Shown here one piece after another: positions 33,901 through 46,600 of a stretch of DNA of 64,000 bases. The notes under the pieces were generated by a model that worked only from the letters and a program-made list of their open reading frames with translations, had not been told where the DNA came from and ran no database searches. The DNA lies in the NCBI RefSeq assembly GCF_002994745.2, contig NC_037088.1:68156397-68220396 (forward strand), written 5' to 3'. This DNA comes from Rosa chinensis (Eukaryota > Streptophyta > Magnoliopsida > Rosales > Rosaceae). Position numbers and translations under genes: made by a program. The number at the start of each line of letters is the position of its first letter. Within the stretch, counting starts at the first letter, position 1.

Positions 33901-34312
33901 TGTCTGCTATAGATGTACTGAGAGTTGTCACTTTCACCAATATACTATAATGATGTTGATGGGGATCTACACTGCATAATGATAGCAGCAGCATTGAGCT
34001 ATGCCAGAATTTATTATATTCAATCTTTTATGATCGTTTGATTATATTTGGTTTTCTTTTTGCAGCACCCCATTTGAGCTCCATGATGATAACTATGTCT
34101 TAAAGGCAATGAAATTCTGTGAAAGGTCGCAGGGTGATGGTAATCATGGTATGACACAAAACTACGTTGCAGATGGAGGAGAAGGGTCTAGCATGGCAGC
34201 CATGTATCAACAGCAGATCCCTCTTCCTCCGATGGTGAACACACCTGTCAGGCCTCCCACCTCACCACCTCTTCCGGGAATAATAAAAGCACGCGTGAAG
34301 CATGAGCATTGA
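30932..34312 (+). CDS. DPB: DP-type dimerisation partner of E2F
   Basis: Nine exons: 30932-31119, 31546-31622, 31847-31890, 32733-32795, 32903-33049, 33156-33224, 33385-33483, 33758-33828 and 34066-34312, giving 334 residues. DP proteins pair with E2F in the nucleus to bind TTTSSCGC sites and control S-phase genes. After an acidic, Ser-rich N-terminus comes a basic patch (KKKKRGQR), then the winged-helix DNA-binding domain (about 80-165): [26 protein letters not shown] and [19 protein letters not shown]. The RRVYD helix contacts DNA in this family. The coiled-coil and DP dimerisation region follows ([36 protein letters not shown]). The tail has a Pro-rich [12 protein letters not shown] segment. 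DPA and DPB are close; the B assignment is by impression. Confidence 0.93.
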
Positions 34313-35013
34313 TATGCAATTGCAAGCTTATTAATCAGGGCTCAGACCATGGGCAATGATATTAGCATCTGTATATTGTGGAGAGAAATTTTCAGGAAGC
34401 AAATAGGTCCAGATCTCATTAGATTTGGTAGTAATTTGGATGTAGTGTAGGTTACAGCAGATGAGTTATCTGGAAGGGTTGGGCCTGGCATTCTTCGCTT
34501 TGGGCCCCCTTTTATGCCGTTGTAATTTGTTTCCAATTCTTTTTATTTATGCTGTTTTTAGGCGCAGCTTTGTACTAGAAATCAAAGTTTGATATGTAGT
34601 CTGTAGAGGATTGTCCAACTACAAATAGAATCATAGATTATTTCGACAGTTTCTGTTTGGCGTATTGCATCTATGCCGGTTATTGTTTACTCTGCCCCAT
34701 TTTTTTCCGATACACTAGTGAGAGCGTTGTGTTAAACCACACTCATGTTAAGTCATACACAAACAAAATGACAACCGAAATTATCCGGCACCATGTGGTC
34801 TACCGGCATAAATTCTCACTTTCGCCCTTTTAGTCAGCTGTTCGTAAGTGAGAGATTGTTAATTCGACTTGCATAAGACTAGTTATTAATGTAAAAAAAA
34901 ATTTTACATTCGTTATTAACTCTCTCGTCAGCAAGTAAGATTAGTTATTGATGTACTAACGAAAAGGACTACTGAAATTAATTAAATTATATATTATCCC
35001 CTTCCCTCTCTGC

Positions 35014-35023
35014 AAAATATAAA
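35014..35023 (+). promoter_or_regulatory. TATA box of the EMB976-like PPR gene
   Basis: aaatataaac, 78 bp upstream of the ATG at 35101. Confidence 0.5.
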
Positions 35024-35071
35024 CGGCGCTTCTTCACTGCTGGCGTCTCAGTGAGTGAGCAAGAACAATTC

Positions 35072-35083
35072 TTTCCCGCGAAA
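35072..35083 (+). promoter_or_regulatory. Perfect palindromic E2F/DP site
   Basis: TTTCCCGCGAAA, a full match to the E2F consensus on both strands. It lies in the leader 18 bp upstream of the PPR start codon and 760 bp downstream of the DP stop codon. Confidence 0.65.
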
Positions 35084-35100
35084 ACTGAGAAGGAACTGAA

Positions 35101-38100
35101 ATGGAGTCGCTTCATTTCAGCTCAAACTACTCCTCTTTTCTCTGCACCACTATTCCACTGACCACTTGTTCTCCCTTGAGCAGCTCAAGAAAACCCAAGA
35201 TTCGCGTCCGCGTCCGCGTCCGAATCCGATCCTCAGTGACCCCAGACCCGTGGTCTCTCAGCGACGGAAACCCGGACCGGCCCAAGCCCAAGTCCAAGCA
35301 CCCAAAGAACCCTCTCTCCGACGACAACGCCCGCCGCATAATCAAGTCCAAGGCCCTGTACCTGAGCGCCCTCCGCCGCAACCAGGGCCCACACGCCCAG
35401 ACCCCTAAGTGGATCAAGAGGACGCCGGAGCAGATGGTCCGCTATTTGCAGGACGACAGAAACGGCCACCTCTACGGCCGCCACGTCGTCGCCGCCATCA
35501 AGCGCGTGAGGTCACTCTCCGAGAAGGCCGAGGGCGAGTACGACATGAGAACCGTCATGTCGTCTTTTGTGGGGAAGCTCAGCTTCAGAGAAATGTGCGT
35601 GGTGCTTAAGGAACAAAAGGGGTGGAGGCAAGTCAGGGACTTGTTTTCCTGGATGAAATTGCAGGTCAGTTTTCGGGAATTTTGTAATTGGTTTTGGTAT
35701 TTCCCTTCCCTTTTCAATTGTGTTTGTGTTGTATGGACAATGATAGACCTTGTGATTAAACAGTTAAGCTACCGCCCAAGTGTGATTGTGTACACTATAG
35801 TTCTAAGGACATATGGGCAAATTGGGAAGATCAAGCTGGCTGAGCAGACCTTCTTGGAGATGCTTGAAGCTGGTTGTGAACCTGATGAAGTTGCCTGTGG
35901 AACCATGCTCTGCACATATGCCCGGTGGGGCCGCGAAAAGGCTATGCTGGCATTTTATTCAGCTGTGCAGGAAAGAGGGATTCTACTCTCTGTTGCTGTT
36001 TATAATTTCATGTTGTCCTCATTGCAGAAGAAATCGCTCCACGAGAAAGTCGTGCAGGTTTGGAGACAGATGGTGGGGGAGGGAGTTGTGCCGAATAAGT
36101 TTACTTATACTGTAGTGATTAGCTCGCTTGTCAAACAAGGCCTTGTTGAGGAGGCTCTCAAGTGTTTTGATGAGTGTAAGAGTGTTGGATTTGTTCCTGA
36201 GGAGGCGACTTATAGTCTGCTCATCAGTTTAAGCACCAAAAGTGGCGACTATGACCAGGCACTAAGATTGTATGAGGACATGAGATCTATGAAAATTGTT
36301 CCGAGCAACTACACCTGTGCTTCATTGCTCACTTTGTATTACAAAAAGGAGGATTATTCTAAAGCCCTTTCTCTCTTTTCAGAAATGGAGAGAGAGAAAA
36401 TTGCGGCTGATGAAGTCATATATGGGTTGCTGATTAGAATATATGGAAAGCTTGGTCTTTATGAGGACGCTCGGACAACATTTAAAGAGATGGAGCAGCT
36501 GGGTCTACTTAGTGATCAGAAAACATATTTAGCAATGGCACAAGTCAATCTCAATTCAGGGGATTATGACAAAGCTTTGGAGGTCATTGAACTAATGAAG
36601 TCTAGAAACAACATTTGGCTCTCAAGGTTTGCTTATATTGTCTTATTGCAGTGTTATGTTATGAAGGAAGATCTTAGTTCTGCAGAAGTTACATTTCAGG
36701 CTCTATCCAAGACTGGACTCCCAGATGCAGGTTCTTGTAATGATATGCTCAATTTGTATACAAGACTCGACTTAATGGAAAAGGCCAAGGACTTTATTGT
36801 CCAGATAAGAAGAGACCGAGTAGAATTTGACGAGGAGCTTTGCAGAACAGTTATGAGTATATATTGCAAGGAGGGAATGGTTGGAGATACTGAACAGTTA
36901 ATAAAAGAGCTCAGCTCAAGTCCATTATTCAAAGATAGTAGATTCATCCAAACAATTTGTAGGGCTATGTATGAACACAAGGATGATGAACAACTTGAAG
37001 GTAAACTTGTGACCTTTTTCCAGCCGGATACTACAGCCCTTGGGTTGGTGCTTAGTCTCTATCTTGCAATTGGCAATATGAGTAAGACAGACAAAGTTGT
37101 GGCGTTGTTGCTTGAGAATTCTGGTGGCTTATCAACTGCTAGTCAGCTCATCAGAAATATTATCAGAGATGGTAAGGAACTTACATGTTAACCAGCTTTT
37201 TCAGTAAAGCAGTACGCTTATGATTCACGTCTCTTCTGAGCAAATTTCCTTTGATACTCTTAAATCATGCCTCTGAAGAAATTGAACAAGTTTGGCATCA
37301 ATTTTGATACAGGTGATGCATATAAAGCAGAAATTCATATCAATCAATTGCTCAAGCTTGGCTGCAGAGTGGATAATGCAACAATTTCTTCTTTGATTAA
37401 TTTATATGGAAAGAAACACAAGCTGAAAAAGGCCGAAGAGATATATACAGCATTTGCAGATTCACCACTAGCTAAAAAGTTACTATGTAACTCACTGCTT
37501 GATGCTTATGCCAAATGTGGTAAATCAGAGGAAGCATACTCACTTTACAGACGGCTTACAGAAGAAGGGCATGATCTGGATGCTGTTGCCATCAGCATAG
37601 TTGTGAATGCTTTGACTCATAGTGGTATGAATTTGGACAACTTAATGAGACTTCAATAATTATAAATAAACGATTTTAGTGCTACCAATTGTGGTTCTAT
37701 ATTATTTTTCTCTATCCTATCAAAGTATAATTTCTTACTAAACATGTAACCAAGTAGATGCATCAATCATGTAATTTTTGTTGCACCAGTGTTGATTGTA
37801 ATAAGAATATACCATGTCCAGGAAAACATAGAGAAGCAGAGAACGTCATCCGCCAAAGTCTTGAACACCGATTGGAGCTTGATACTGTGGCATACAATAC
37901 TTTCATTAAGGCTATGCTGGGAGCAGGTTAAGGTCACTTCATTATCTAATGAATACTCTTGAGTAGGTTAAAGGTTGCAATAACTTGGTAAGTTTGATGA
38001 TGCAGGTAGGTTACATTTTGCTTCTAGTATCTATGAGTGCATGCTTTCTGAGGGGGTTACTCCATCAATTCAGACATATAACACCATGATCAGGTAATGG

Positions 38101-39259
38101 CTTCGTATACTTCTCTGCTTGTGAGACAACTTGAGTCCCCTGCTCCTAACGCCGCTTCAAAATGCAAAGATGTGATGCTTGTATTTCTGAACCATGGTTG
38201 CAGTGTTTACGGACGTGGTAGAAAGTTGGATAGGGCTGTGGAAATGTTTAATACAGCTTGTAGCTTGGGTTTGTCTCCAGATGAAAAGGCATACATGAAT
38301 TTGATTAGCTACTATGGAAAAGCTGGTATTATGCTAAATCCACCTCCATTCACAAAACAATTTTTAAAAAGTTGATTGTATTTTTAAGAAGTTAACTGGC
38401 TTTTAGTGGGTATCTTGTAGACTCTTCAGGTCATCTTTCTTGATTGCTTGTAATAACATCTCCCTAACTTCAATATGTTTTTCTTTGTAGGAAAAAGGCA
38501 TGAAGCTTCCATGCTATTCACCAAAATGCGTGAAAGCATAAAACCTGGGATGGTATACACAATTGCTGAAACTTCTGAGATAATGTTAAAAACAGAAATA
38601 ATAGATACTACAAATATATATTTACCATTACAGGTTCTATATTTGTCTTACTATGTAATTCTTGCGAATTGATTTTCACGTTACAGGTAAGTTACAATAT
38701 AATGATGAATGTATATGCTACTGGAGGACTTTATCAAGAAGCTGAGAAATTATTCAAATCCATGAAGCAAGATGGTTGGTTACCTGACTCATTCACTTAC
38801 CTCTCCCTAGTTCGAGCTTACACAGAGAATTTGAAATATTCAGAAGCAGAGGAAACCATTAATTCTATGCAAGAAGACGGTGTCTATCCTTCATGTTCAC
38901 ATTTTAACCTCATTCTCTCTGCATTTGCCAAAATGGGATTGATAGGGCAAGCAGAAAGAGTTTATGAGGAACTACTTGCAGCAGGTTTAAGCCCAGATGC
39001 AGCTTGTTATGGGAATATGCTGCGAGGTTACATGGACTACGGACACGTGGAAGAAGGCATCAAATTCTATGAACAAATAAGTGAGTCTATAAAGGCAGAC
39101 AGGTTTATTTTGAGTGCAGCTGTGCATTTTTACAGATCTGTAGGAAAGGAAGTAGAAGCTCAGAGTGTTTTGCATTCCATGAGTAGCATGGGAATTTCAT
39201 TTCTGGAGAACCTAGAAGTTGGATCCAAGCTAAAATCTCCGCCAATGTTGCAGAACTGA
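35101..39259 (+). CDS. EMB976: P-class PPR protein, EMB976/At5g27270-like
   Basis: Eight exons: 35101-35664, 35764-37171, 37313-37624, 37822-37926, 38006-38093, 38204-38325, 38491-38552 and 38687-39259, giving 1077 residues. The N-terminus is rich in Ser and Arg and suits plastid import. Successive 35-residue helical repeats follow from about residue 190 to the end, with repeated forms such as VIVYTIVLRTYGQIGKIKLAE, NKFTYTVVISSLVKQGLVEEA and DSFTYLSLVRAYTENLKYSEA. No E or DYW extension is present, so it is P-class; such proteins bind organelle RNA and affect its stability, splicing or translation. The Arabidopsis relative is embryo-essential. Exons 3 to 7 are short and lie within repeats. Overall similarity is strong from memory; the exact RNA target is unknown. 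Confidence 0.9.
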
Positions 39260-40052
39260 TTTAGTGATGGGCTGTTGTATGGCTGACGAAACAGCAGATA
39301 ATCTCTAGAAATTATACGTCAATGACAAACGGACGAACTAAAGCATGCCTCTGGTGTATCCGGAGTTGAAGTTGTGAGAGAGATGCTGTATGTTTATCCT
39401 GAAGACCAACAAGCAATACAAGATTGCATACTAACAGCACTCCGGAGGGTAAACTTTGATTTCTAGTCCTCCTTTACTTAAGTGGGAGAAAGATATGTAG
39501 CAGTTGCTTAAGACTAGAGGTTGGTGTATGTTACATGAAATGCTCAGAGATCAGGGAAGGGCATTGTCTAAAAGCAACTTAGCATGAATGATGAATCATG
39601 ACCAAGGATTTGGAAGTGTAATATAGTTCGGCATTAGTTATTAGTAAGCAGTTAGCACCCTTTTGTCTGTGATATGATCATTGCTGAAGAATATATCACA
39701 ACAACATTGGTGGTTCCTGCTGCAGACATCAAAGCTTCATTTTAGTAAACTGAACAAAAGTTTGTAATGAATTGCACATATTGTGCTTGATCTTAACAAA
39801 ACCATAGTTGTTGTAGCTGCCTAATTGAGTAGGAAACCTGTACAGCAGTCTTTGGTATTGAAACAAATGAAATATGTTGTAAATGATTGTAGAAAACTTT
39901 AGATTGAATTTTGTAAATGACATAATTGATTCAGTGGTTATCTATTTCTCTTTGCAATTTGCACAATTTCGAATAACGAAACAAAAATTTCAATTTTATT
40001 AGATCATTCTTTTCAAATACCAGACATTATATGCTGGCATGATGCTGGAATC
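39260..40052. other. Spacer between two PPR genes (tail to tail)
   Basis: 3' regions of the plus-strand and minus-strand PPR genes. No further gene is seen. Confidence 0.6.
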
Positions 40053-41501
40053 TCAATCTGCACTTCCTGCCAAGCTATAACCAGGAACCTTAGCAAGCTT
40101 TCTCTGGTGCCTAATCCGTCTTACCCTCTCAACCTCTTTCCATAAACCTCTACTGGCATAGATATTAGATAAAACCACAAAAGCCCCATCATTCCATGGC
40201 TCTAGTTCTTGCAAATGCTTAGCCACCCACTCCCCCATCTTCACATTCCCATATTTCTCACAGGCTCCCATCAGGCAGCCCCAGACTGCCGAATTTGCTT
40301 TCATCGGCATGTCTTCCACCATTTTCCTCGCCTCCTCAAGCAACCCCGCTCTGCCAAGAAGATCCACCATGCATCCATAATGCTGCAAGCGAGGGTTTAT
40401 CCCATAATCCTTGTTCATCATTTCAAAGTAATATCTTCCCTCTTGGACTGTCCCCCCATGAACACATGCACTGAGCACCCCAACAAAGGTCACATGGTTC
40501 GGCCTCACTCCCGCCTCCCTCATGCACCGAAAGCATTCCAGCGCCTCATCCACATGCCCGTGCATCCCATACCCCACAATCATCGACGTCCACGACGACA
40601 CATTCTGTTGCTCCATCCTCGAAAACACCCTGTGAGCCAAGTCCATCCTCCCACATTTCCCATACATATCAACAAGCGAATTCAACATCAGCACATCCGA
40701 TTTCTCCGCAACGATTTCAGCTTGATAAACACACTTATGCAACTGAAGAGCCAACCCCAAGTCACCCAGACCACCACAAGCTGACGTGACACTAACCATG
40801 GTCACATCATCCGGCAGTAACCCGCATTTCCTAAGCTCTATAAACATCTCTACAGCTTCCCTAGCACGCCCGCCTTGCGAGAGCCCCGCAATGAGGGCAT
40901 TCCAAGAACCCAGCTTTCTCTCAGGGTTTTGATCGAACACGTTCCGTGCATTCTCAAACTCTCCCGCCTTGGAATACAAGTTAATAAACCCACTCTCACA
41001 GAACTCATTTGAGTCGAGCCCAATCCTCACAGCCACAGAATGAAGCTGCCTGCCGATCCCCACAGCAAAAAGCTGACACAGTGTTTTCAAAACAATGGGG
41101 ATGGTGTAGCAGTCGGGTAAAACACCGGCGCGTGACATGGAAACGTAAACAAAGAGCGACTTGGTAGGAGCATCGCGTCTGGTGTATGACCTTATGATAT
41201 TGTTCCAGTGAAATGGGGCTGGGTGGAGACGTAGGAATTGGGTTCTGCTAATGTGGGCATGGATTTGGTTCAGTTCGGATAAACTAGTGCAATTGGACAA
41301 CTGGGTTGCTAGTGTTTCCGGGTCCGGGATACTTGGAGGAGATTGTACATCCAAATTTCCAGCAGTTTTCGTAGTCAAGCAGCTTCGGTTGAGAAGGTCT
41401 GAAATTCTGGTGGCTTTGGGTAGTTGGATTCTACAAAGCTTGATCATGGAGCTGTGTACACGGTACCGGGACAGAGACAAGGCTTTGAAATTTGAATACA
41501 T
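40053..41501 (-). CDS. E-class PLS PPR protein, At1g77170-like
   Basis: A single exon of 482 residues, normal for PLS-class PPR genes. The N-terminus (MYSNFKALSLSRYRVHSSM) is basic and lacks acidic residues, as in mitochondrial presequences. Repeats run from about residue 65 (LSNCTSLSELNQIHAHI, FHWNNIIRSYTRRD, SWNALIAGLSQGGRAREAVE, SWTSMIVGYGMHGHVDEALE). The C-terminus carries E-type motifs (VWGCLMGACEKYGNVKMGEW, FVVLSNIYASRGLWKEVERV, KVPGYS) and stops before any DYW deaminase. Proteins of this class usually specify C-to-U editing sites in organelle RNA together with other factors. It shares a 126-bp divergent promoter with NDUFS6. Orthology to At1g77170 is likely but from memory. Confidence 0.9.
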   Translation of the reverse strand: MYSNFKALSLSRYRVHSSMIKLCRIQLPKATRISDLLNRSCLTTKTAGNLDVQSPPSIPDPETLATQLSNCTSLSELNQIHAHISRTQFLRLHPAPFHWNNIIRSYTRRDAPTKSLFVYVSMSRAGVLPDCYTIPIVLKTLCQLFAVGIGRQLHSVAVRIGLDSNEFCESGFINLYSKAGEFENARNVFDQNPERKLGSWNALIAGLSQGGRAREAVEMFIELRKCGLLPDDVTMVSVTSACGGLGDLGLALQLHKCVYQAEIVAEKSDVLMLNSLVDMYGKCGRMDLAHRVFSRMEQQNVSSWTSMIVGYGMHGHVDEALECFRCMREAGVRPNHVTFVGVLSACVHGGTVQEGRYYFEMMNKDYGINPRLQHYGCMVDLLGRAGLLEEARKMVEDMPMKANSAVWGCLMGACEKYGNVKMGEWVAKHLQELEPWNDGAFVVLSNIYASRGLWKEVERVRRIRHQRKLAKVPGYSLAGSAD

Positions 41502-41556
41502 CGACGAATTCAGAAATATAAAACGGCAAGTCGTTTTGTTTTAGACGGGCCTTGGT

Positions 41557-41562
41557 TGGGCC
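41557..41562. promoter_or_regulatory. Site II element in a divergent promoter
   Basis: TGGGCC in the 126-bp gap between the PPR start (41501, minus) and the NDUFS6 start (41628, plus). A GGGCC half-site lies next to it at 41547. TGGGCY elements are bound by TCP factors and are common in promoters of mitochondrial proteins. Confidence 0.5.
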
Positions 41563-41627
41563 TTTTCTTAAGGCTCTATTTCCGTCTGTTTGTTTGGTGC
41601 TTTCAGAGTTTGGGAGAGGAATCAGCA

Positions 41628-42837
41628 ATGGCGTCCAGACTGGTGAAATCCCTAATCAAATCATCGTCGGGTTTGGGATCGACGGGGACCAGAAACTTCT
41701 GCCTCGTTCGGAGTCAAATCAGCAACCACACTGCCAAATGGATGCAGGTTTCGTTTCTCAGCTTTACCCAATTCTTTCACATTAATCTAAGTTTTCGTCA
41801 AGTATTGCTATGATTTACGTTTACCTAGTTTTGGGATCTATATTTCGCTTTTCGAATTCAATTTTGCAGAAAAGGACATAGCTTTGTGGGTGGTTGATTA
41901 TATTTGGTTTTTCTGGTTCTTAATCTAACTCCGGGGATATATTGTACTTGCATAGAGTAGTTAATCTTTATTCAGATATGCATAAACCAGGCCTAATATT
42001 ATTCATCCCCATTTTTAAAGGTATCCATGCTAGATAGTTTGCCTTTCCCCACAATTTCAGCCATTATTTGCACCGTAGAATTAGATTTCCCTTGGATGCT
42101 ATATTGGAGGGAGATTCCTCTAGCAATAACAGAGGCTTTTGAGGAAATAGAACAACCTGCAAATGAAGTTTGCCGGACACATATTTTTCGGAACTAGACT
42201 ACATTGAGAAAGCAATGTAATAGTGTTCAAGGTAGCCTGCATTTCAATGAAATGCTGCCTGTGGGTGGGTGAAATTCTGAGCGTATTTTAGCAGTGAAGA
42301 CGTTGTGTTGGTTCAGATGGTGTTCTTGTTGTCATCTTAACTGTAGAACAATGAATATTCTGGATAAGAGAATTGGTTGCTTTTGTTGACCTTTCCACTT
42401 GCTTTTCCACCGAATTAGTTTCCTATTTGCATTTGATTCTCACACGAATAAGATAGATATAAGTCACTGAACCTCTTTATGTCTCCCTTGTTAATAGGAT
42501 ACAAGTAAGAAGTCCCCCATGGAGTTGATCAACGAAGTTCCACCCATCAAGGTTGAGGGCAGGATTGTTGCATGTGAAGGGGGTGAGTTTTCCTGTTGCT
42601 TCCTTTGTTTTTCATTTACATTTACCATGTGAGAAGCTACTTTATGAATCATACTGCAAGATCAATTTGATAAACTTTCTGAAGAAGGTCTACAATTTAT
42701 TTGGGTTGAAACTTTTATTGATTGCAGACTCCGATCCCGCACTAGGGCACCCGATTGAATTTATATGCCTTGACCTTCCTCAGCCGGCTATCTGCAAGTA
42801 TTGCGGTCTTCGCTATGTGCAGGATCACCACCACTAG
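41628..42837 (+). CDS. NDUFS6: NADH dehydrogenase Fe-S protein 6, mitochondrial
   Basis: Three exons: 41628-41747, 42498-42582 and 42728-42837, giving 104 residues. It is the zinc-binding 13-kDa-type subunit of complex I (At3g03070 type), needed for late assembly of the N-module. The first 35 residues (MASRLVKSLIKSSSG...) form a basic, Ser-rich presequence. The zinc site is visible: GHPIEFICLD and then CKYCGLRYVQDHHH at the C-terminus. The conserved IKVEGRIVACEG lies before it. Length is typical. Intron 1 is 750 bp and shows nothing unusual. It is divergent from a mitochondrial-type PPR gene, so both may share site II control. Confidence 0.95.
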
Positions 42838-43641
42838 AAACAGGGCAGTGATAGTTCAGCAAGTTCCCTCGGCAAGTTCCTTGGCAGTCCTTCATTGAAG
42901 ACCTTTTCATAAATTTGTAATGATAACACCTTTATGTGCTTCGTAATCAGTGAAATAAGGATTTGATTATGCCTGTTGTGTTGTTCTTCAGACGTGAATG
43001 GATATTGTATTTCATTTTTCATTTTTGTTACCTTATCTGTTTATGATTAGCTCGATGGTGTTAGAGTTATTAGTTAAGGTCGTTTGTTGCAAACGGTTAC
43101 TAGTTGAGTTTCTTCTTCATTTACTCATTGTTCAAGTCAAGAGTACTGACTAACCCAGTCTGTCTGAATCTCGTTGCCTTCATTATCAATTTTCATGAAC
43201 CAACAGGACTACGGAGGGGTCTATGGAATTTCTTTTCATTTCAATTTGGGACGAGGGTGATAGAACTGAAAAGATGAATTTATAATGAACTTGCTTTCGA
43301 TATTTATTCTAGAAGATTTATTAATTAATACTAGCACTGCTTAAGGCCCGAAGCAATACAACTCTAGAATTATACGTATATCAATACAAATAATTCCCAG
43401 TCCTCATCAGATGAGAACTGAGAAGATCAGATCAGCACTGAGCCCAAAAAAATCAGCACTAAATTTATGTAAGATACCAAAAACCCCTCGAATGATGAAT
43501 AAAACTCATGCGCTCACCGCAAAATTAAAAAACACGGGCAGGTTTAGTGGATGTCAGTCGGCATTTCTCTAGCTCTAACCACATGAAAACAAACTGCCCG
43601 ATAATTAATGGTAGAACTCAATTTAATGGACACCATTAGCA
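42838..43641. other. Spacer between NDUFS6 and ATAD3 (tail to tail)
   Basis: 3' regions of the two convergent genes. No further gene is seen. Confidence 0.6.
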
Positions 43642-46600
43642 TTAAATTTTCTCTCCAGCTGCCATTTTTCTTCTCTGTTGATGCTCAGCGACCTTGTAGT
43701 CTACAACTTCACGAAATAGGGTTGGGTCAAGCACACAATTCTCACTCCCATAAACAGCCGCCTGGACACTTGCCATCATTTTTGCAATTTCTCTCCCAGA
43801 AAATCCATCAGTCTTAGCCGCTGCTTCTCTCAGCATATCATCTGTCAAGCCTTTCATTTCTATCTTCTGCTGTTGTCTTTTGAACAAGTTCCGGAACCAT
43901 CCAGGTTTCCCCGAGTCAGCATTAACTATGTACTTGTCCAGATACAACTTTAGCAGCTTAAAGCGTTCATCTTCCCCAGGCAAGGGGAATTCAAGCACTT
44001 CATCAATACGATCAGACACAGCTGAATCAAGATCACCGGGACGGTTTGTGGCGAGGGCAAGGACTATGTCCTTGGACTGGTCACCAGTGCGGAATAGAAG
44101 AGCATTGAGTGCACTTCTTTGAGCTTCACTCATGTAGGTTTTGTTCCGCCTGCAGGTTCATTTAAAACAATCAACTGTCAGTTCATTTTTTCAGTGAATC
44201 ATTCTACCTGAGTTCTCATCTACAATACTACAGCTAGTTTAGATCATTTTCATGCCTGTGGATTGTATGACTTACTCGCACAAAAATGCGTCAGCTTCAT
44301 CAATGAAAAGCAACAAACCCCTCCGTGACTTTTTGGCCCAATCAAATAACTCGTGTATCTTGGTAACAGCCTGCGGTCCGAGTGGAGCAACATCCCCTCC
44401 TGTCATCAGTGCGTAATCCAATCCCTAAGGAAAACATCAGATATAAAGATGAGTCAAGATTAAGATAAGAATCGAAATAATCAATCAAAACTTGGCAGAT
44501 CAAAAACCATCTAACATGATAGCAAATGTCCATATATTCACTCAAATTTACCAATCAAGATAAAAGCAATGCAGCAAAAGCCAAAATATCAAAAATCAAA
44601 TAAGCAGACTATAAGAACATAAATAAATAAATGCAACATCAAAACCACAGTTCCTAAATCTGTATATTCCTAAATTTTCATCTCTTGTTGACAGCAAATA
44701 AGCCATACATCAACATAGTAGGTGTCCAAGCTGAATATGCAACTAATTTAAACAAACAGTGGGCATAATATCAGATCTCTTACAGATTTACGAGCCATCT
44801 CTCTAGCAGCCATTGTTTTCCCTGTTCCGGGAGGACCATAGAAGAGCATGTTTCTGAAGGGTGCCTGATGAGATTTTGTATTTGCAGTTGCACCAGCTAA
44901 ATGTTCTATTCTTTTCTGAAGAGATGGGTGTAAAACGACATCACCAAAGGGTTTCCCATTCTTCGTAGACGGGGAACGTGAAAATAACCCTGACCAAGGG
45001 TATTTCCCTTTAGAAGACTCTCTGATAAGGGATGGTTGTCCCAATATTCTGTCCACATAGCTCCATATCACCTTTGCACCTTCTCTGCAGTGGAGAAATG
45101 AGAGCAAATGAAAAAGTCATGAATGGGAACAGACATGTTATTCCAAGAAGGCAGCATGTAATCTCTTATAAGTTATAATGCCAGAAGAGATCAAATATTC
45201 AGTGAAAGCATACTCAATGCTAGAACATATCAGTTATCACTTACAAGGCATTTAGTTGGGAAATAACTGTACTAGTGATCCGAGTCCTAAAGACTTGGTC
45301 CCAGTTCAGTCAAACGCCAGCAAAGATTTCTACTTTTTCAGGAAAATGAAAACTACAAAATAACTTGATACACCAAGACTATGGAAACACCAATATGCAG
45401 TCTCCCAAAGGCAAGCCCCAGACAGACATAGAAAAAAGAAAAATACTGTAGATATCCTTCAAACTTAACACGCACCTTGTTGTATAAACACCTGCAGCTA
45501 GAGCTGTCACTCCCCCAACGGCAACAACTAATTTATTCTGATCCGTCAGAATGGCTTTCAGTCCCCCTGCAAAAGATGGCTAATTCTGGATCAACAGTTC
45601 ATAAACAGTAAAACTATTGTAAATTGATCTAGTTCTAACTTCCATTGTTTGTTGTAGGCACAAAGAAACCCAATTTGGTTAGAAGAAGATCAACCTAAAG
45701 GTACACTTACAATGTATATATTATAATTTTATTTTATCTTCTGTACAGCTCAGAAGATAAATGAGAAGCCAACAAGGCTCAGCTCAAATTCAAATAGGTT
45801 CAGGACCATAAGAACATCATAAAATGCAAAGTAAGAAAACAAGATACAGTACCTCCAATATGATCAAAAGTTGTATTTATGGCAGCAACCCATTTCTCTC
45901 TCTCCGCATTTGCCCGGTCTACTAGTATTCGCCTGTTAACCTCTTCAGCTAGTTTTGCTTCATGTGCTCTCCCTTCTGCTTCTGCAATTGCCCTCACTCT
46001 TATTGTTTCACGTTCTATCTCAGCCTTTTCCCGCTCTGTCTGACGACGTTGTGCTTGGATTTGCTCTTCTGCCGCCCGTCGAGCTTGCTCCTGTCTGATA
46101 GATGATTCTTCTTGCATTTTTACAAGCTCTCTATTCCTATCTCTGTGGTATTCATTCTCTGCCTACAGTAACATCAACAGAATGCAATTAAATATTAGTT
46201 TGTTTTTTATAAACAACTTCAGTATGACATCCCTAAAGGTAAAAAGGTTGCACATGCCTGCATCCTCTTCCTTTTCAACTCATCTTCATAGCGAGCCATC
46301 TGAGATTTTGTTTGCGCTTGATGCTGAGCTAGTTTCTTTTGCTCATCATAGATGACCCTTTGCCTCTCCTGTCAAGTAACGAAGTAAATGACTTCAGCAC
46401 ATTGAGGAAATAACCTCTACTAACCCAGAGGAAAGGAAATTAATCTAAAGCCAGAGCAATGGGGAAATAACTACAAACTCACAGTTTCAGCTTGAGCTTG
46501 CATGGCCTTAAACTCGGCCTCCTTCGCAGACAACTCAACCTGCCTCGTCTCTTCTTGCTTCTTCAGAACTTCAAATATCTATACCATGCATAGAAACCAT

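Larger units (their letters stand above)
34313..35100. other. Spacer between DP and PPR genes
   Basis: DP 3' region, then an AT-rich stretch and the compact PPR promoter. No gene or repeat is seen. Confidence 0.6.

Noticed and set aside
40209..40784. 191-residue plus-strand frame
   Set aside because: Antisense shadow of the intronless PPR gene.
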